DNA of 39,846 nucleotides, taken from positions 1 through 39,846 of the forward strand of contig JBIOVQ010000084.1 in NCBI GenBank assembly GCA_044867805.1. The letters run 5' to 3'. Shown in pieces: positions 15,407 to 23,200 of the stretch (positions are counted from its first letter, which is position 1; each line of letters starts with the position of its first letter). The notes below the pieces were generated by a model that saw only the letters and a list, made by a program, of their open reading frames with translations, ran no database searches and was not told the origin of the DNA. The position numbers and the translations under genes are program-made. This DNA comes from SG8-41 sp044867805. Lineage in GTDB: Bacteria > Pseudomonadota > Gammaproteobacteria > Burkholderiales > SG8-41.

Positions 15407-16585
15407 GTGCGCGCTAATACTCCGGCTCGGCTGGCGCGGCGGATGGCGGAGATCGAGCCGTTCCATGTGATGGCGCTGCTCGCCCGGGCGCGCGAGCTCG
15501 AGGCGCAAGGCCGCTCCATCATCCACATGGAGATCGGCGAGCCGGATTTCCCGACGCCGGAGCCGGTGCTGCGCGCCGGGATCCGGGCGCTGGAAAAGGG
15601 CGAGCTGTACTACACCCCGACGCCGGGGCTGCCGCAACTGCGCCAGGCGATCGCGGGTTACTATCGTTCCCGCTACGGCGTCGAATTGCCGGCATCCCGC
15701 GTCCTCGTCACCACCGGCTCCTCCGCGGCGCTCATGCTGGCGTGCGCGGTGCTGGTCAACCCGGGCGACGAAGTGCTGCTGGCCGATCCCGGCTACCCCG
15801 CGAGCCGCCACTTCGTGCGCGTGGTGGAAGGCCGCCCGCGCCCGGTCGCGGTGGACGCGGGCAGCGCCTACCAGCTCGCCCCCGATCATCTGGAGCGCAA
15901 CTGGGGCCCGCGCACGGCGGCGGCGCTCGTCGCCTCGCCGTCGAATCCCACCGGGACGCTGATCTCCACCGAGAGGCTCGAGCAAATGGCCGGGATCGCG
16001 CGCGCGAAGGGCGGGGCGCTGATCGTGGACGAGATCTATCACGGCCTGGTTTACGAGGGCGAGTACACGACCGCGCTCGCGTTGTCCGCGGATGTTTTCG
16101 TCATCAACAGCTTCTCCAAGTACTTCAACATGACGGGCTGGCGGCTCGGCTGGATGGTGGCGCCCGAGGGCTACGTCGGCGAGCTCGACCGGCTGGCGCA
16201 GAATCTCTACCTCGCGGCGCCGACGCCGGCGCAGCACGCCGCGCTCGCGGCGTTCGAGCCGGAGACGCTGGCGATACTGGAGAGGCGCAGGCAGGAGCTC
16301 AAGGCGCGGCGCGATTACCTGGTGCCGGAGCTGCGCAGGCTCGGCTTCGAGATTCCCGTGATGCCGCAGGGAGCCTTCTACGTCTACGCGGGCTGTGGAA
16401 AGCTCACGAAAGACAGCTTCGGTTTCGCGCGCGACCTGCTGGAGCGGGCCGGCGTGGCGATCACCCCGGGCGTCGATTTCGGCGCGAACGCGCCCGAACG
16501 GCACGTGCGGTTTGCCTATACCAACCCGGTCGACCGGCTGCAGGAGGGCATCGCCCGCATCGCGAAGTTCCTGGATAAGGGCTAA
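15407..16585 (+). CDS. PLP-dependent aminotransferase, class I/II
   Basis: 392 residues from a GTG start. All fold type I landmarks are visible: substrate-binding MEIGEPDFPTP near the N-terminus, YTPTPGLPQLRQAIA, cofactor region VTTGSSAALML, DPGYPASRHF, SPSNPTGT with the Asn ligand, IVDEIYHGLVYEG with the Asp and Tyr that contact the pyridine ring, and S-F-S-K238 followed by NMTGWRLGW, where the Lys forms the Schiff base. The C-terminal carboxylate Arg is in HVRFAYTN. It is of the aspartate/aromatic aminotransferase group; substrate is not decidable. It is not in an obvious operon, since repeats lie on both sides. No clear Shine-Dalgarno precedes the GTG. Confidence 0.93.
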   Translation: MRANTPARLARRMAEIEPFHVMALLARARELEAQGRSIIHMEIGEPDFPTPEPVLRAGIRALEKGELYYTPTPGLPQLRQAIAGYYRSRYGVELPASRVLVTTGSSAALMLACAVLVNPGDEVLLADPGYPASRHFVRVVEGRPRPVAVDAGSAYQLAPDHLERNWGPRTAAALVASPSNPTGTLISTERLEQMAGIARAKGGALIVDEIYHGLVYEGEYTTALALSADVFVINSFSKYFNMTGWRLGWMVAPEGYVGELDRLAQNLYLAAPTPAQHAALAAFEPETLAILERRRQELKARRDYLVPELRRLGFEIPVMPQGAFYVYAGCGKLTKDSFGFARDLLERAGVAITPGVDFGANAPERHVRFAYTNPVDRLQEGIARIAKFLDKG

Positions 16586-16586
16586 C

Positions 16587-16668
16587 CTCTCACCGCAGAG
16601 GACGCCGAGGACGCAGAGGAAAGCAGAAACAACAATTGAACCGCCAAGGCGCCAAGACGCCAGCTTGG
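16587..16668. repeat. Composite nonamer/octamer element, inverted module order (copy 3)
   Basis: It reads ctctcaccg, three GAGGACGCN-type nonamers, an A-rich spacer of about 25 bases, then accgccaaggcgccaagacgcc. It is the reverse complement of the elements at 4651-4712 and 6642-6702 with the same spacer length. It begins two bases after the aminotransferase stop codon. Confidence 0.88.
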
Positions 16669-16721
16669 CCAAGCCAGCGTAAGATTTCAGCGAAATGAGC
16701 TCAATAATTCGAGCACGCTTT

Positions 16722-16781
16722 ATCGTGTCACGCGCCGTCGCGTCACACAGTATCGCGTCACGCTCCATCGTGTCACGATTT
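16722..16781. repeat. Four tandem 15-mers (RTCGYGTCACNNNNN)
   Basis: Units begin at 16722, 16737, 16752 and 16767. Each has the core tcgtgtcacg or tcgcgtcac, itself near-palindromic (cgtg-t-cacg). No inverted partner arm is present. The array ends eight bases before the ATG of the histidine phosphatase gene, so it could be a row of operator sites or just another tandem family. Confidence 0.88.
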
Positions 16782-16789
16782 CAGGTCTC

Positions 16790-17437
16790 ATGAGTGAAAC
16801 GACCTTGATCGTGGTCCGCCACGGCGAGACCGTGTGGAACCGCGAACGGCGCATGCAGGGCACGACCGACACGCCGCTATCGAGCGTCGGCCGGTCGCAG
16901 GCGCAAGCCGTCGGCCGGCGGCTGGCCGGCGGGAATTTCTCGGCGCTGTACGCGAGCGATCTCGCCCGTGCCAGGGAAACCGCCTCGATCATCGCCGAGC
17001 ACACGGGGCGGAAGCTGGTCATGGATGCCCGCTTGCGCGAGCGCCGCTTCGGCATCTTCGAGGGGCTCACGGCCGGCGAGATCCAGGAGCGCTTTCCGGA
17101 GGAGCACGCCCGCTTCGCCAGTCGCGACCCGGATTACGAGGTTCCCGGCGGCGAGAGCGCGCGCGGCTTTGCCGGGCGCTGTCTCGGCTGCCTGTCCGAG
17201 ATCGCCGGCCGGCATCGCGGCGAGGAGATCGTGGTCGTGACCCACGGCCTGGTGCTCGACAGCCTTTACCGAGCGGCGCAGGGGCTCGGGCACGGCGAGC
17301 CGCGCCCGGTGCCGCTGATCAACGCGAGCCTCAACCTCTTCGGCTACGGCGCGGGCGCCTGGCGGCTCGTGCTGTGGGGCGATATAAGCCACCTTGCGCC
17401 CGGGGAGGTCACGCAGTACCGCGGCGCGGCGGCTTGA
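16790..17437 (+). CDS. Histidine phosphatase superfamily protein (phosphoglycerate-mutase-like)
   Basis: 215 residues. The catalytic motif L-I-V-V-R-H-G-E-T-V-W-N is at residues 6-17, with phosphohistidine His11 and Arg10. The second Arg and Glu follow in ASDLARARETA and LRERRFGIFEG, and the second catalytic His is in IVVVTHGLVLDSL. These are the GpmB/CobC-type branch-2 signatures, so the enzyme is a cofactor-independent phosphatase rather than a glycolytic mutase. The substrate could be a small phosphate ester (phosphoglycerate, adenosylcobalamin phosphate, sugar phosphate) or a protein. The upstream 15-mer array is unusually close to the ATG. Confidence 0.92.
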   Translation: MSETTLIVVRHGETVWNRERRMQGTTDTPLSSVGRSQAQAVGRRLAGGNFSALYASDLARARETASIIAEHTGRKLVMDARLRERRFGIFEGLTAGEIQERFPEEHARFASRDPDYEVPGGESARGFAGRCLGCLSEIAGRHRGEEIVVVTHGLVLDSLYRAAQGLGHGEPRPVPLINASLNLFGYGAGAWRLVLWGDISHLAPGEVTQYRGAAA

Positions 17438-17441
17438 AATC

Positions 17442-17538
17442 GTGATTAGTGATTGGTGAGTAGTGATTAGATTTTCGTCTTATCCGGCGTCGTATCCTGC
17501 CCGATCGCCCGATCACCAATCACTATTCACTAATCACG
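17442..17538. repeat. Inverted heptamer array, GTGATTN family (copy 1)
   Basis: Left arm: gtgatta (17442), gtgattg (17449), gtgagta (17456), gtgatta (17463). Spacer of about 42 bases. Right arm: atcacca (17512), atcacta (17519), ttcacta (17526), atcacg (17533). It fills the gap between the phosphatase stop and the hydrolase start. Confidence 0.92.
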
Positions 17539-17554
17539 CCTTTCGGGACAATTG

Positions 17555-18199
17555 ATGCCACCGGCACAGGAAGCCGTGGTGCTCGTCCACGGGCTATGGG
17601 TGCACGGGCTGGCGATGGAGTTGATGCGGCGGCGCATCGCGCGCTGCGGCTATCGCGCGCTCGCCTATTCCTATCCCTCGATGCGCCTGACGCTCACCGA
17701 AAACGCGCAACGCCTGGCGCGCTACTGCCGCGAGCTTGCGGCGCCCCGGGTGAATCTCGTCGGCCACAGCATGGGCGGGCTGATCGTACTGCGCGCGCTG
17801 GAGAGCGCCGCGGGTTTCACGCCCGGGCGCGTCGTGCTGACCGCCACTCCGTTCGTCGAAAGCTTTGCAGCGCGACGGCTGGCCCGCCTTCCCGGAGGAC
17901 GTGCCGCGCTGGGGCGTAGCATGCCCGAATGGCTCGAATCGGCGCGACCGGCGCTCGACGCGAAACATGAAATCGGCGTTGTTGCCGGCAAGCTGCCGCT
18001 CGGCATCGGACGCCTCATCGCTCCCGACTTGCCGCAGCCCTGCGACGGCGTGGTCAGCGTCGCCGAAACGCGGTTTCCCGGTATGCGCGACCATATCGTG
18101 CTCAACGTGAGCCACTCCGGCATCCTGATCTCGCGCCCCGTCGCCCGCCAGATATGTGCCTTTCTGCGCGACGGAGCGTTCGAACATGGAAATGCGTGA
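17555..18199 (+). CDS. Alpha/beta hydrolase, PGAP1/lipase-like
   Basis: 214 residues from the ATG at 17555; a TTG three bases earlier is less likely. The strand-helix start is VVLVHGLWVHG, with the oxyanion H-G motif. The nucleophile elbow is NLVGHSMGGLIVLRAL, with catalytic Ser in G-H-S-M-G. After it come VLTATPFVESF and, near the end, VLNVSHSGILIS, whose His is the likely catalytic base. The enzyme is a serine esterase or lipase; no signal peptide is visible, so it is cytoplasmic. Its TGA stop codon is formed by the first heptamer of the following repeat array. Confidence 0.87.
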   Translation: MPPAQEAVVLVHGLWVHGLAMELMRRRIARCGYRALAYSYPSMRLTLTENAQRLARYCRELAAPRVNLVGHSMGGLIVLRALESAAGFTPGRVVLTATPFVESFAARRLARLPGGRAALGRSMPEWLESARPALDAKHEIGVVAGKLPLGIGRLIAPDLPQPCDGVVSVAETRFPGMRDHIVLNVSHSGILISRPVARQICAFLRDGAFEHGNA

Positions 18200-18288
18200 A
18201 TAGTGATTGGTGATTGGTGAGTAGACAAAGGCGCTTCGCAGTTGACTAGCATGAGAATCCAATCACTAATCACTAATCACTACTCACG
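18196..18288. repeat. Inverted heptamer array, GTGATTN family (copy 2), overlapping two genes
   Basis: Left arm: gtgaata (18196), gtgattg (18203), gtgattg (18210), gtgagta (18217). Spacer 38 bases. Right arm: atcacta (18262), atcacta (18269), atcacta (18276), ctcacg (18283). The TGA at 18197-18199 in the first heptamer ends the hydrolase gene. The right arm is translated as the start of the next protein. Confidence 0.92.
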
Positions 18289-19333
18289 CCTCTTCGTGGC
18301 AGCGATGATGCTGCCACTCATCGCTGGCTGCGCCAACCTCAGCTACTACTGGCAGTCGGTGAGCGGCCAGCTCGGGATCTGGCGCCGGGAGCGGCCGATC
18401 GAGGAGGTCATCAACGACGCCGCCGCGCCCGAGGCGCTCAAGCGGAAGCTTGCCTACGTAATCCAGGTGCGCGAGTTCGCCAGCCGCGAGCTGAGCCTGC
18501 CGGACAACCGCAGCTACCGCGGCTACGCCGATCTCGAGCGGCCGTTCGCGGTGTGGAACGTGTTCGCGGCGCCGGAGTTCTCGACCGAGCCGCTGCAATG
18601 GTGCTTCCTGTTCACCGGGTGCGTGGGCTATCGCGGCTATTTCGACAGGGAAGAGGCGGAGCGCTTTGCGGCCGGTCTCGCGGAGCAGGGGCACGATGTC
18701 TACATCGGCGGGGTGCCGGCCTATTCGACGCTCGGCTGGTTTGCCGATCCGGTGCTCAGCACGTTCATCCGTTTTCCGGACGCGGAGCTTGCCCGGCTCG
18801 TATTCCACGAGCTTGCGCACCAGGTCGTCTACGTGAAAGGCGACACGGTATTCAACGAGTCGTTCGCGGTGGCGGTCGAACAGGAGGGCCTGCGGCGCTG
18901 GATCGCGCACACGGGCGACGCCGGGGGCCGCGAGTCGTACGAGCGTAACCGGCGCGTCCGCGCGGAGTTCGTCCGGCTCGTGCAGAAGCACCGCGCGCGC
19001 CTGGAGGCGCTCTACGGCAGCCGGCTCGCGCCGGAAGCGATGCGCGCCCGCAAGCGCGAGCTTCTTGGCGAGCTCAGTCTGGAGTACCAGGCGGCGAAAG
19101 CGGGGTGGGGCGGCTACGCCGGTTATGACGCGTGGTTTGCCCGCGGACCCAACAACGCGCAACTTGCGTCGGTTGCGCTCTACACGCAACGCGTCCCGGC
19201 GTTCGAGGCGCTGCTGCGACGCGAGGGTGGCGATTGGAGGCGCTTCTACGGCGCCACCAGGGAACTGGCGGCCTTGCCCAGGGAGCAACGCGATGCCCGA
19301 CTCGCGGCGCTGTCGCCGGCCAACGACAAGTAG
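18251..19333 (+). CDS. Predicted lipoprotein zinc aminopeptidase (COG4324-like)
   Basis: 360 residues from the ATG at 18251. The N-terminus is a lipoprotein signal with lipobox L-I-A-G-C (Cys27) and mature start ANLSYYWQSV, a segment typical of this family. The zinc motif is H186-E-L-A-H190 in ARLVFHELAHQVVYVKGDTVFNESFA, with the downstream Glu in FNESFA as third ligand. So it is an outer- or inner-membrane-anchored gluzincin peptidase of unknown substrate. Residues 5-12 (SLITNHYS) are encoded by the right arm of the heptamer array. A start further downstream would leave too short a signal peptide, so the repeat-derived N-terminus is probably real. Confidence 0.85.
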   Translation: MRIQSLITNHYSRLFVAAMMLPLIAGCANLSYYWQSVSGQLGIWRRERPIEEVINDAAAPEALKRKLAYVIQVREFASRELSLPDNRSYRGYADLERPFAVWNVFAAPEFSTEPLQWCFLFTGCVGYRGYFDREEAERFAAGLAEQGHDVYIGGVPAYSTLGWFADPVLSTFIRFPDAELARLVFHELAHQVVYVKGDTVFNESFAVAVEQEGLRRWIAHTGDAGGRESYERNRRVRAEFVRLVQKHRARLEALYGSRLAPEAMRARKRELLGELSLEYQAAKAGWGGYAGYDAWFARGPNNAQLASVALYTQRVPAFEALLRREGGDWRRFYGATRELAALPREQRDARLAALSPANDK

Positions 19334-19339
19334 CGGTGA

Positions 19340-19363
19340 AAAGCGGCCCTCTCGGGGCCGTTC
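19340..19363 (+). terminator. Possible terminator after the aminopeptidase gene
   Basis: Stem cggccc (19344-19349) and gggccg (19355-19360) with a five-base loop, flanked by aaaag and tt. There is no long T-run, so it may be a weak terminator. Confidence 0.4.
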
Positions 19364-19379
19364 CGCGTACCCGCTCTGC

Positions 19380-19385
19380 TATAAT
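19380..19385 (+). promoter_or_regulatory. Putative -10 box of the PEBP gene
   Basis: A perfect tataat followed by gcgg, 29 bases upstream of the ATG at 19414. No convincing -35 hexamer is present at 16-18 bases; ttccgc is closer, at 13. Confidence 0.5.
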
Positions 19386-19413
19386 GCGGACTTCTCCCCC
19401 GGGGGTTTCGACC

Positions 19414-20070
19414 ATGAGAATCACCAGCAAGAGTTTCATGAATAACAAGACTATCCCGGCGGAATTCGCGTTCTGCGCGCCGGATGCCGCCAAGCACATC
19501 ACCCTGTCCAAGAACGTCAACCCGCACCTGCAGTGGCAGGACATTCCGCCGAACTCCAAGTCGCTGGTGCTGATCTGCCACGACCCCGACGTGCCGAGCA
19601 AGCTGGACGACGTCAACAAGGAGGGCCGCACCGTGTCGGCGCAGCTGCCGCGCGTGGACTTCTTCCACTGGGTGCTGGTGGACCTGCCGCCGTCGACGAT
19701 CCAGATCAGGCCGGGCGAGTTTTCGAGCGGTGTCACGCCGAAGGGCAAGTCCGGCCCCGAGAGCCAGAACGGTACACGCCAGGGACTCAACGACTACACC
19801 ACGTGGTTCGCCGGGAACAAGGACATGGGCGGCAACTATTTCGGCTACGACGGGCCGTGCCCGCCGTGGAACGACGAGATTCCCCACCACTACATATTCA
19901 CGCTCTATGCGGTGGATTTCCCCCGCTGCCCGGTGGCCGGTGCATTCAAGGGCCCGGAAGTGCTCGCGGCGATCAAGGGCCACATCATCGCGCAGGCCCA
20001 GGTCACCGGGCTCTATTCGCTCAACCCGAGCGTGAAGACCGAGGCGGCGGCGGTGGCCCACGCACGCTGA
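19414..20070 (+). CDS. YbhB/YbcL family (PEBP, Raf-kinase-inhibitor-like) protein
   Basis: 218 residues from the ATG at 19414. The bacterial PEBP core is clear: MRITSKSFMNNKTIPAEFAF, NPHLQWQDIPPNSKSLVLICHDPDVP with the D-P-D/H-D ligand site, FFHWVLVDLPPS, YFGYDGPCPPWNDEIPHHYIFTLYAVD with the G-Y-x-G-P-x-P-P and H-H-Y-x-F anion pocket, and a C-terminal IKGHIIAQAQVTGLYS. The family binds phospholipid head groups or anions; the bacterial role is unknown. No signal peptide, so cytoplasmic. A single-gene unit with its own tataat box upstream and a strong terminator downstream. Confidence 0.92.
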   Translation: MRITSKSFMNNKTIPAEFAFCAPDAAKHITLSKNVNPHLQWQDIPPNSKSLVLICHDPDVPSKLDDVNKEGRTVSAQLPRVDFFHWVLVDLPPSTIQIRPGEFSSGVTPKGKSGPESQNGTRQGLNDYTTWFAGNKDMGGNYFGYDGPCPPWNDEIPHHYIFTLYAVDFPRCPVAGAFKGPEVLAAIKGHIIAQAQVTGLYSLNPSVKTEAAAVAHAR

Positions 20071-20093
20071 CCGGCAAGCCTCGCTCCAGGCGG

Positions 20094-20122
20094 AAAGGCC
20101 GGCGACAGCCGGCCTTTCTGTT
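20094..20122 (+). terminator. Rho-independent terminator of the PEBP gene
   Basis: A ten-base perfect stem aaaggccggc / gccggccttt with loop gaca, followed by ctgtttct. It lies 23 bases after the stop codon. Confidence 0.85.
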
Positions 20123-20139
20123 TCTACACCCCAATCAGC

Positions 20140-20285
20140 CACAGAGAACACAGAAATCACAGAGGGAGCAAAACCCCTCAAGAGATAGAATCAGGGCAAG
20201 CTAGAACAAGCTCTCCTTGTTCATCTGTATGTACCTGTGGCCAGACTAGTTCTTGGCTGTTCAAATTCTCTGTGCTCTCTGTGGC
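20140..20285. repeat. Inverted nonamer array, CACAGAGAA family with long spacer
   Basis: Left arm: cacagagaa (20140), cacagaaat (20149), cacagaggg (20158). Right arm: ctctgtgct (20268), ctctgtggc (20277). The 101-base spacer contains a further hairpin, gaacaag-ctctc-cttgttc. The array lies just upstream of hrpA and reaches within 13 bases of its start. Confidence 0.85.
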
Positions 20286-20297
20286 TAGCGGGTTCGC

Positions 20298-23200
20298 GTG
20301 GTGAGGCGACCATCCACCGTTGACATCGAGCGGCGGCGGGCGAACCTCCCGCGTCCGCAGTACCCGGAGGAGCTGCCGGTCGTCGCGCGGCGCGAGGAAA
20401 TCGCGCGCGCGATCGCGCAGCACCCGGTCGTGATCGTGTGCGGCGAGACGGGCTCGGGCAAGACCACCCAGCTGCCGAAGATCTGTCTCGATCTCGGCCG
20501 CGGCACCGGAGGGATGATCGGGCACACGCAGCCGCGGCGCATCGCCGCGCGCACCGTCGCCGCCCGCATTGCCACCGAGCTGGTGAGCCCGCTCGGTCAT
20601 GCCGTGGGCTACAAGGTGCGCTTCTCGGACCGTGTTTCCCCCGATACCTATGTCAAGGTGATGACGGACGGCATCCTGCTTGCCGAGACGCAGGGCGACC
20701 GCGCGCTGCGCGCCTACGACACCATCATCCTGGACGAAGCGCACGAGCGCAGTCTCAATATCGATTTCCTGCTCGGCTACCTGAAGGAGCTCCTGCAGGG
20801 CGCAAGCCGGGCGCGGCCGGACCTCAAGGTCATCGTCACCTCGGCGACGATAGACGCCGAGCGTTTCTCGCGGCATTTTGACGGCGCGCCGGTGATCGAG
20901 GTGTCGGGGCGGCTGCACCCGGTCGAAGTACGCTACCGGCCGCTCGACGGTCGCGGCCAGGCGGACCAGGAGCCGGACCTGCCGGACGCCATTGCCGATG
21001 CCGTTGACGAGCTCGCGCGCGCGCCGGGCGGCGGAGACGTGCTGGTCTTTCTGCCCGGCGAGCGGGAGATCCGGGAAACGGCGGACGCGCTCACCCGGCA
21101 CCGGCTGAGAGGCACGGAAATTCTGCCGCTCTATGCGCGGCTGTCCTTCGAAGAGCAGGCGCGCGTGTTTCGTCCGGGCGGCGCGCGGCGTATCGTGCTC
21201 GCCACCAACGTCGCCGAAACCTCGCTCACCGTGCCCGGCATCCGCTACGTGGTGGACACGGGGCTCGCGCGCGTCAATCGCTACAGCCATCGCAGCAAGG
21301 TCGAGCAGCTCCAGGTGGAGCCGGTGTCGCAGGCGTCGGCGAACCAGCGCGCCGGACGCTGCGGCCGCGTCGCCGCGGGCGTCTGCATCCGCCTCTATTC
21401 CGAGGACGATTTTCGGGCGCGGCCGGCGTACACCGAGCCCGAAATCCTGCGCTCGTCGCTGGCGGGCGTGATCCTGCGCATGAAGGCGCTGGGGCTCGGC
21501 GACGTGGAGCGGTTTCCGTTTCTCGACCCTCCCGCGCCGCGCATGGTCGCCGACGGCTACCAGTTGCTCGCCGAACTGGGCGCGGTGAACGAAGCGAACG
21601 AGCTGACGGACACCGGCCGCCGCCTCGCGCGCTTTCCCATGGATCCGCGCGTCGCGCGCATGGTCCTCGCTGCCGGGCGCGAGAACTGCCTCGCCGAAAT
21701 GCTCGTCATCGCCGCGGCGCTCGAAGTGGACGACCCGCGCGAGCGCCCGTTCGACCGCGCCGAGGCCGCGGACCGGGCGCACCAGCGCTTTCACGACGAG
21801 CAGTCGGATTTCCTGGCGCTGCTCAAGCTGTGGCGCCACTTCGAGGAATCGGTCGAGCACAGGAAATCGAACCGCCAGCTGGCCGGGGAGTTGCGCGAGC
21901 AATTCCTGTCGCAGCGCCGCCTGCGCGAATGGCGCGACGTGCACCACCAGCTCGCGGCGCTGGCGGGCGAGATGAGCATGCGGGTGAACGAGAAGCCCGC
22001 CACCTACGAGCAGGTGCACCGCGCGCTGATCGCCGGCCTGCTGGGCAACGTCGGGGTCAAGGGCGAGGAGGCGGGCGAGTATCTCGGCGCGCGCGGCATC
22101 CGCTTCGCGATCTTCCCGGGGTCGGGGCTGCGCAAGAAGCAGCCCAAATGGGTGCTGGCGGCGGAGCTGGTCGAGACGACCCGCCTTTACGCGCGGCTCG
22201 CCGCCCGCATCGAGCCGGAGTGGGTGGAGGCGTGCGCGGGCGAGCTCGCGAAGAGGCACTACTTCGATCCGCACTGGGAGAAGGAGCGCGCGATGGTGGC
22301 GGCCTACGAGCGCGTGACGCTCTATGGCCTCACGCTGGTGCCGCGGCGGCGCGTGCACTACGGGCCGATCAACCCGCAGGAAGCGCGGCAAGTCTTCATC
22401 CGCGGGGCCCTGGTCGCGGGCGAATACGAGACGCGGGCGCCGTTCTTCGCGCACAACCGGCAGCTCCGCAGGGACGTCGAGGCCCTGGAGCACAAGGCGC
22501 GGCGCCGCGATGTGCTGGTGAGCGACGAGACGATCTACGCCTTCTACGACGGCGTGGTTCCGCAGGGCATCGTCAACGGCGCCGGTTTCGAGCAGTGGCG
22601 GGAGCAGGCGGAGCGCGCGAGCCCGCAGCTCCTCTTCATGACCCGCGACTATCTGATGCGGCACGCCGCCGCCGACATCACGGAGGCCCAGTTCCCGGAG
22701 CGCATCCGCGCCGGGGGCCTGGAGCCGAAGCTCTCTTACCGCTTCGAGCCCGGGCATGCGCTCGACGGGGTGACCGCGTCGGTGCCCCTGCACCTGCTCA
22801 ACCAGCTGGACGCACAGCAGTTCGAGTGGCTCGTGCCGGGGCTGATCCGGGAAAAGATCGCCGCGCTCTTCAAGGAGCTGCCGAAACAGCTGCGCCGGCA
22901 TCTGATACCGCCGGCGCAGCACGTCACGGCATTCCTGACGGAATGCGAGGGTCGAGGGTCGAGTGTCGAGGGGAAAGAGTCGAGTGTCGAGGGTCGAGCG
23001 TCGAGGGAGCCGCTCACTACCGTCCTTGCTCGCTATGTATCGCGTATCACGGGAGAGCCGGTATCCCCGGATTCATGGGACGGTGCGGAGTTACCGTCCC
23101 ATCTCAGGATGAATTTCCGCGTCGTGGATGAGGCGGGGCGCGAGCTTGCCATGGGGCGCGACCTCGCGGCGCTCAAGGCGCAGCTGGGGCAGGCCGCGCA

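Noticed and set aside
16722..16781. Replication or plasmid iterons
   Set aside because: No rep gene, no A+T-rich region and no DnaA boxes nearby; the array lies in front of a metabolic-type gene.
20178..22922. Open minus-strand frame of about 900 codons opposite hrpA
   Set aside because: HrpA has all helicase motifs on the plus strand; the antisense frame has biased composition and no motif.
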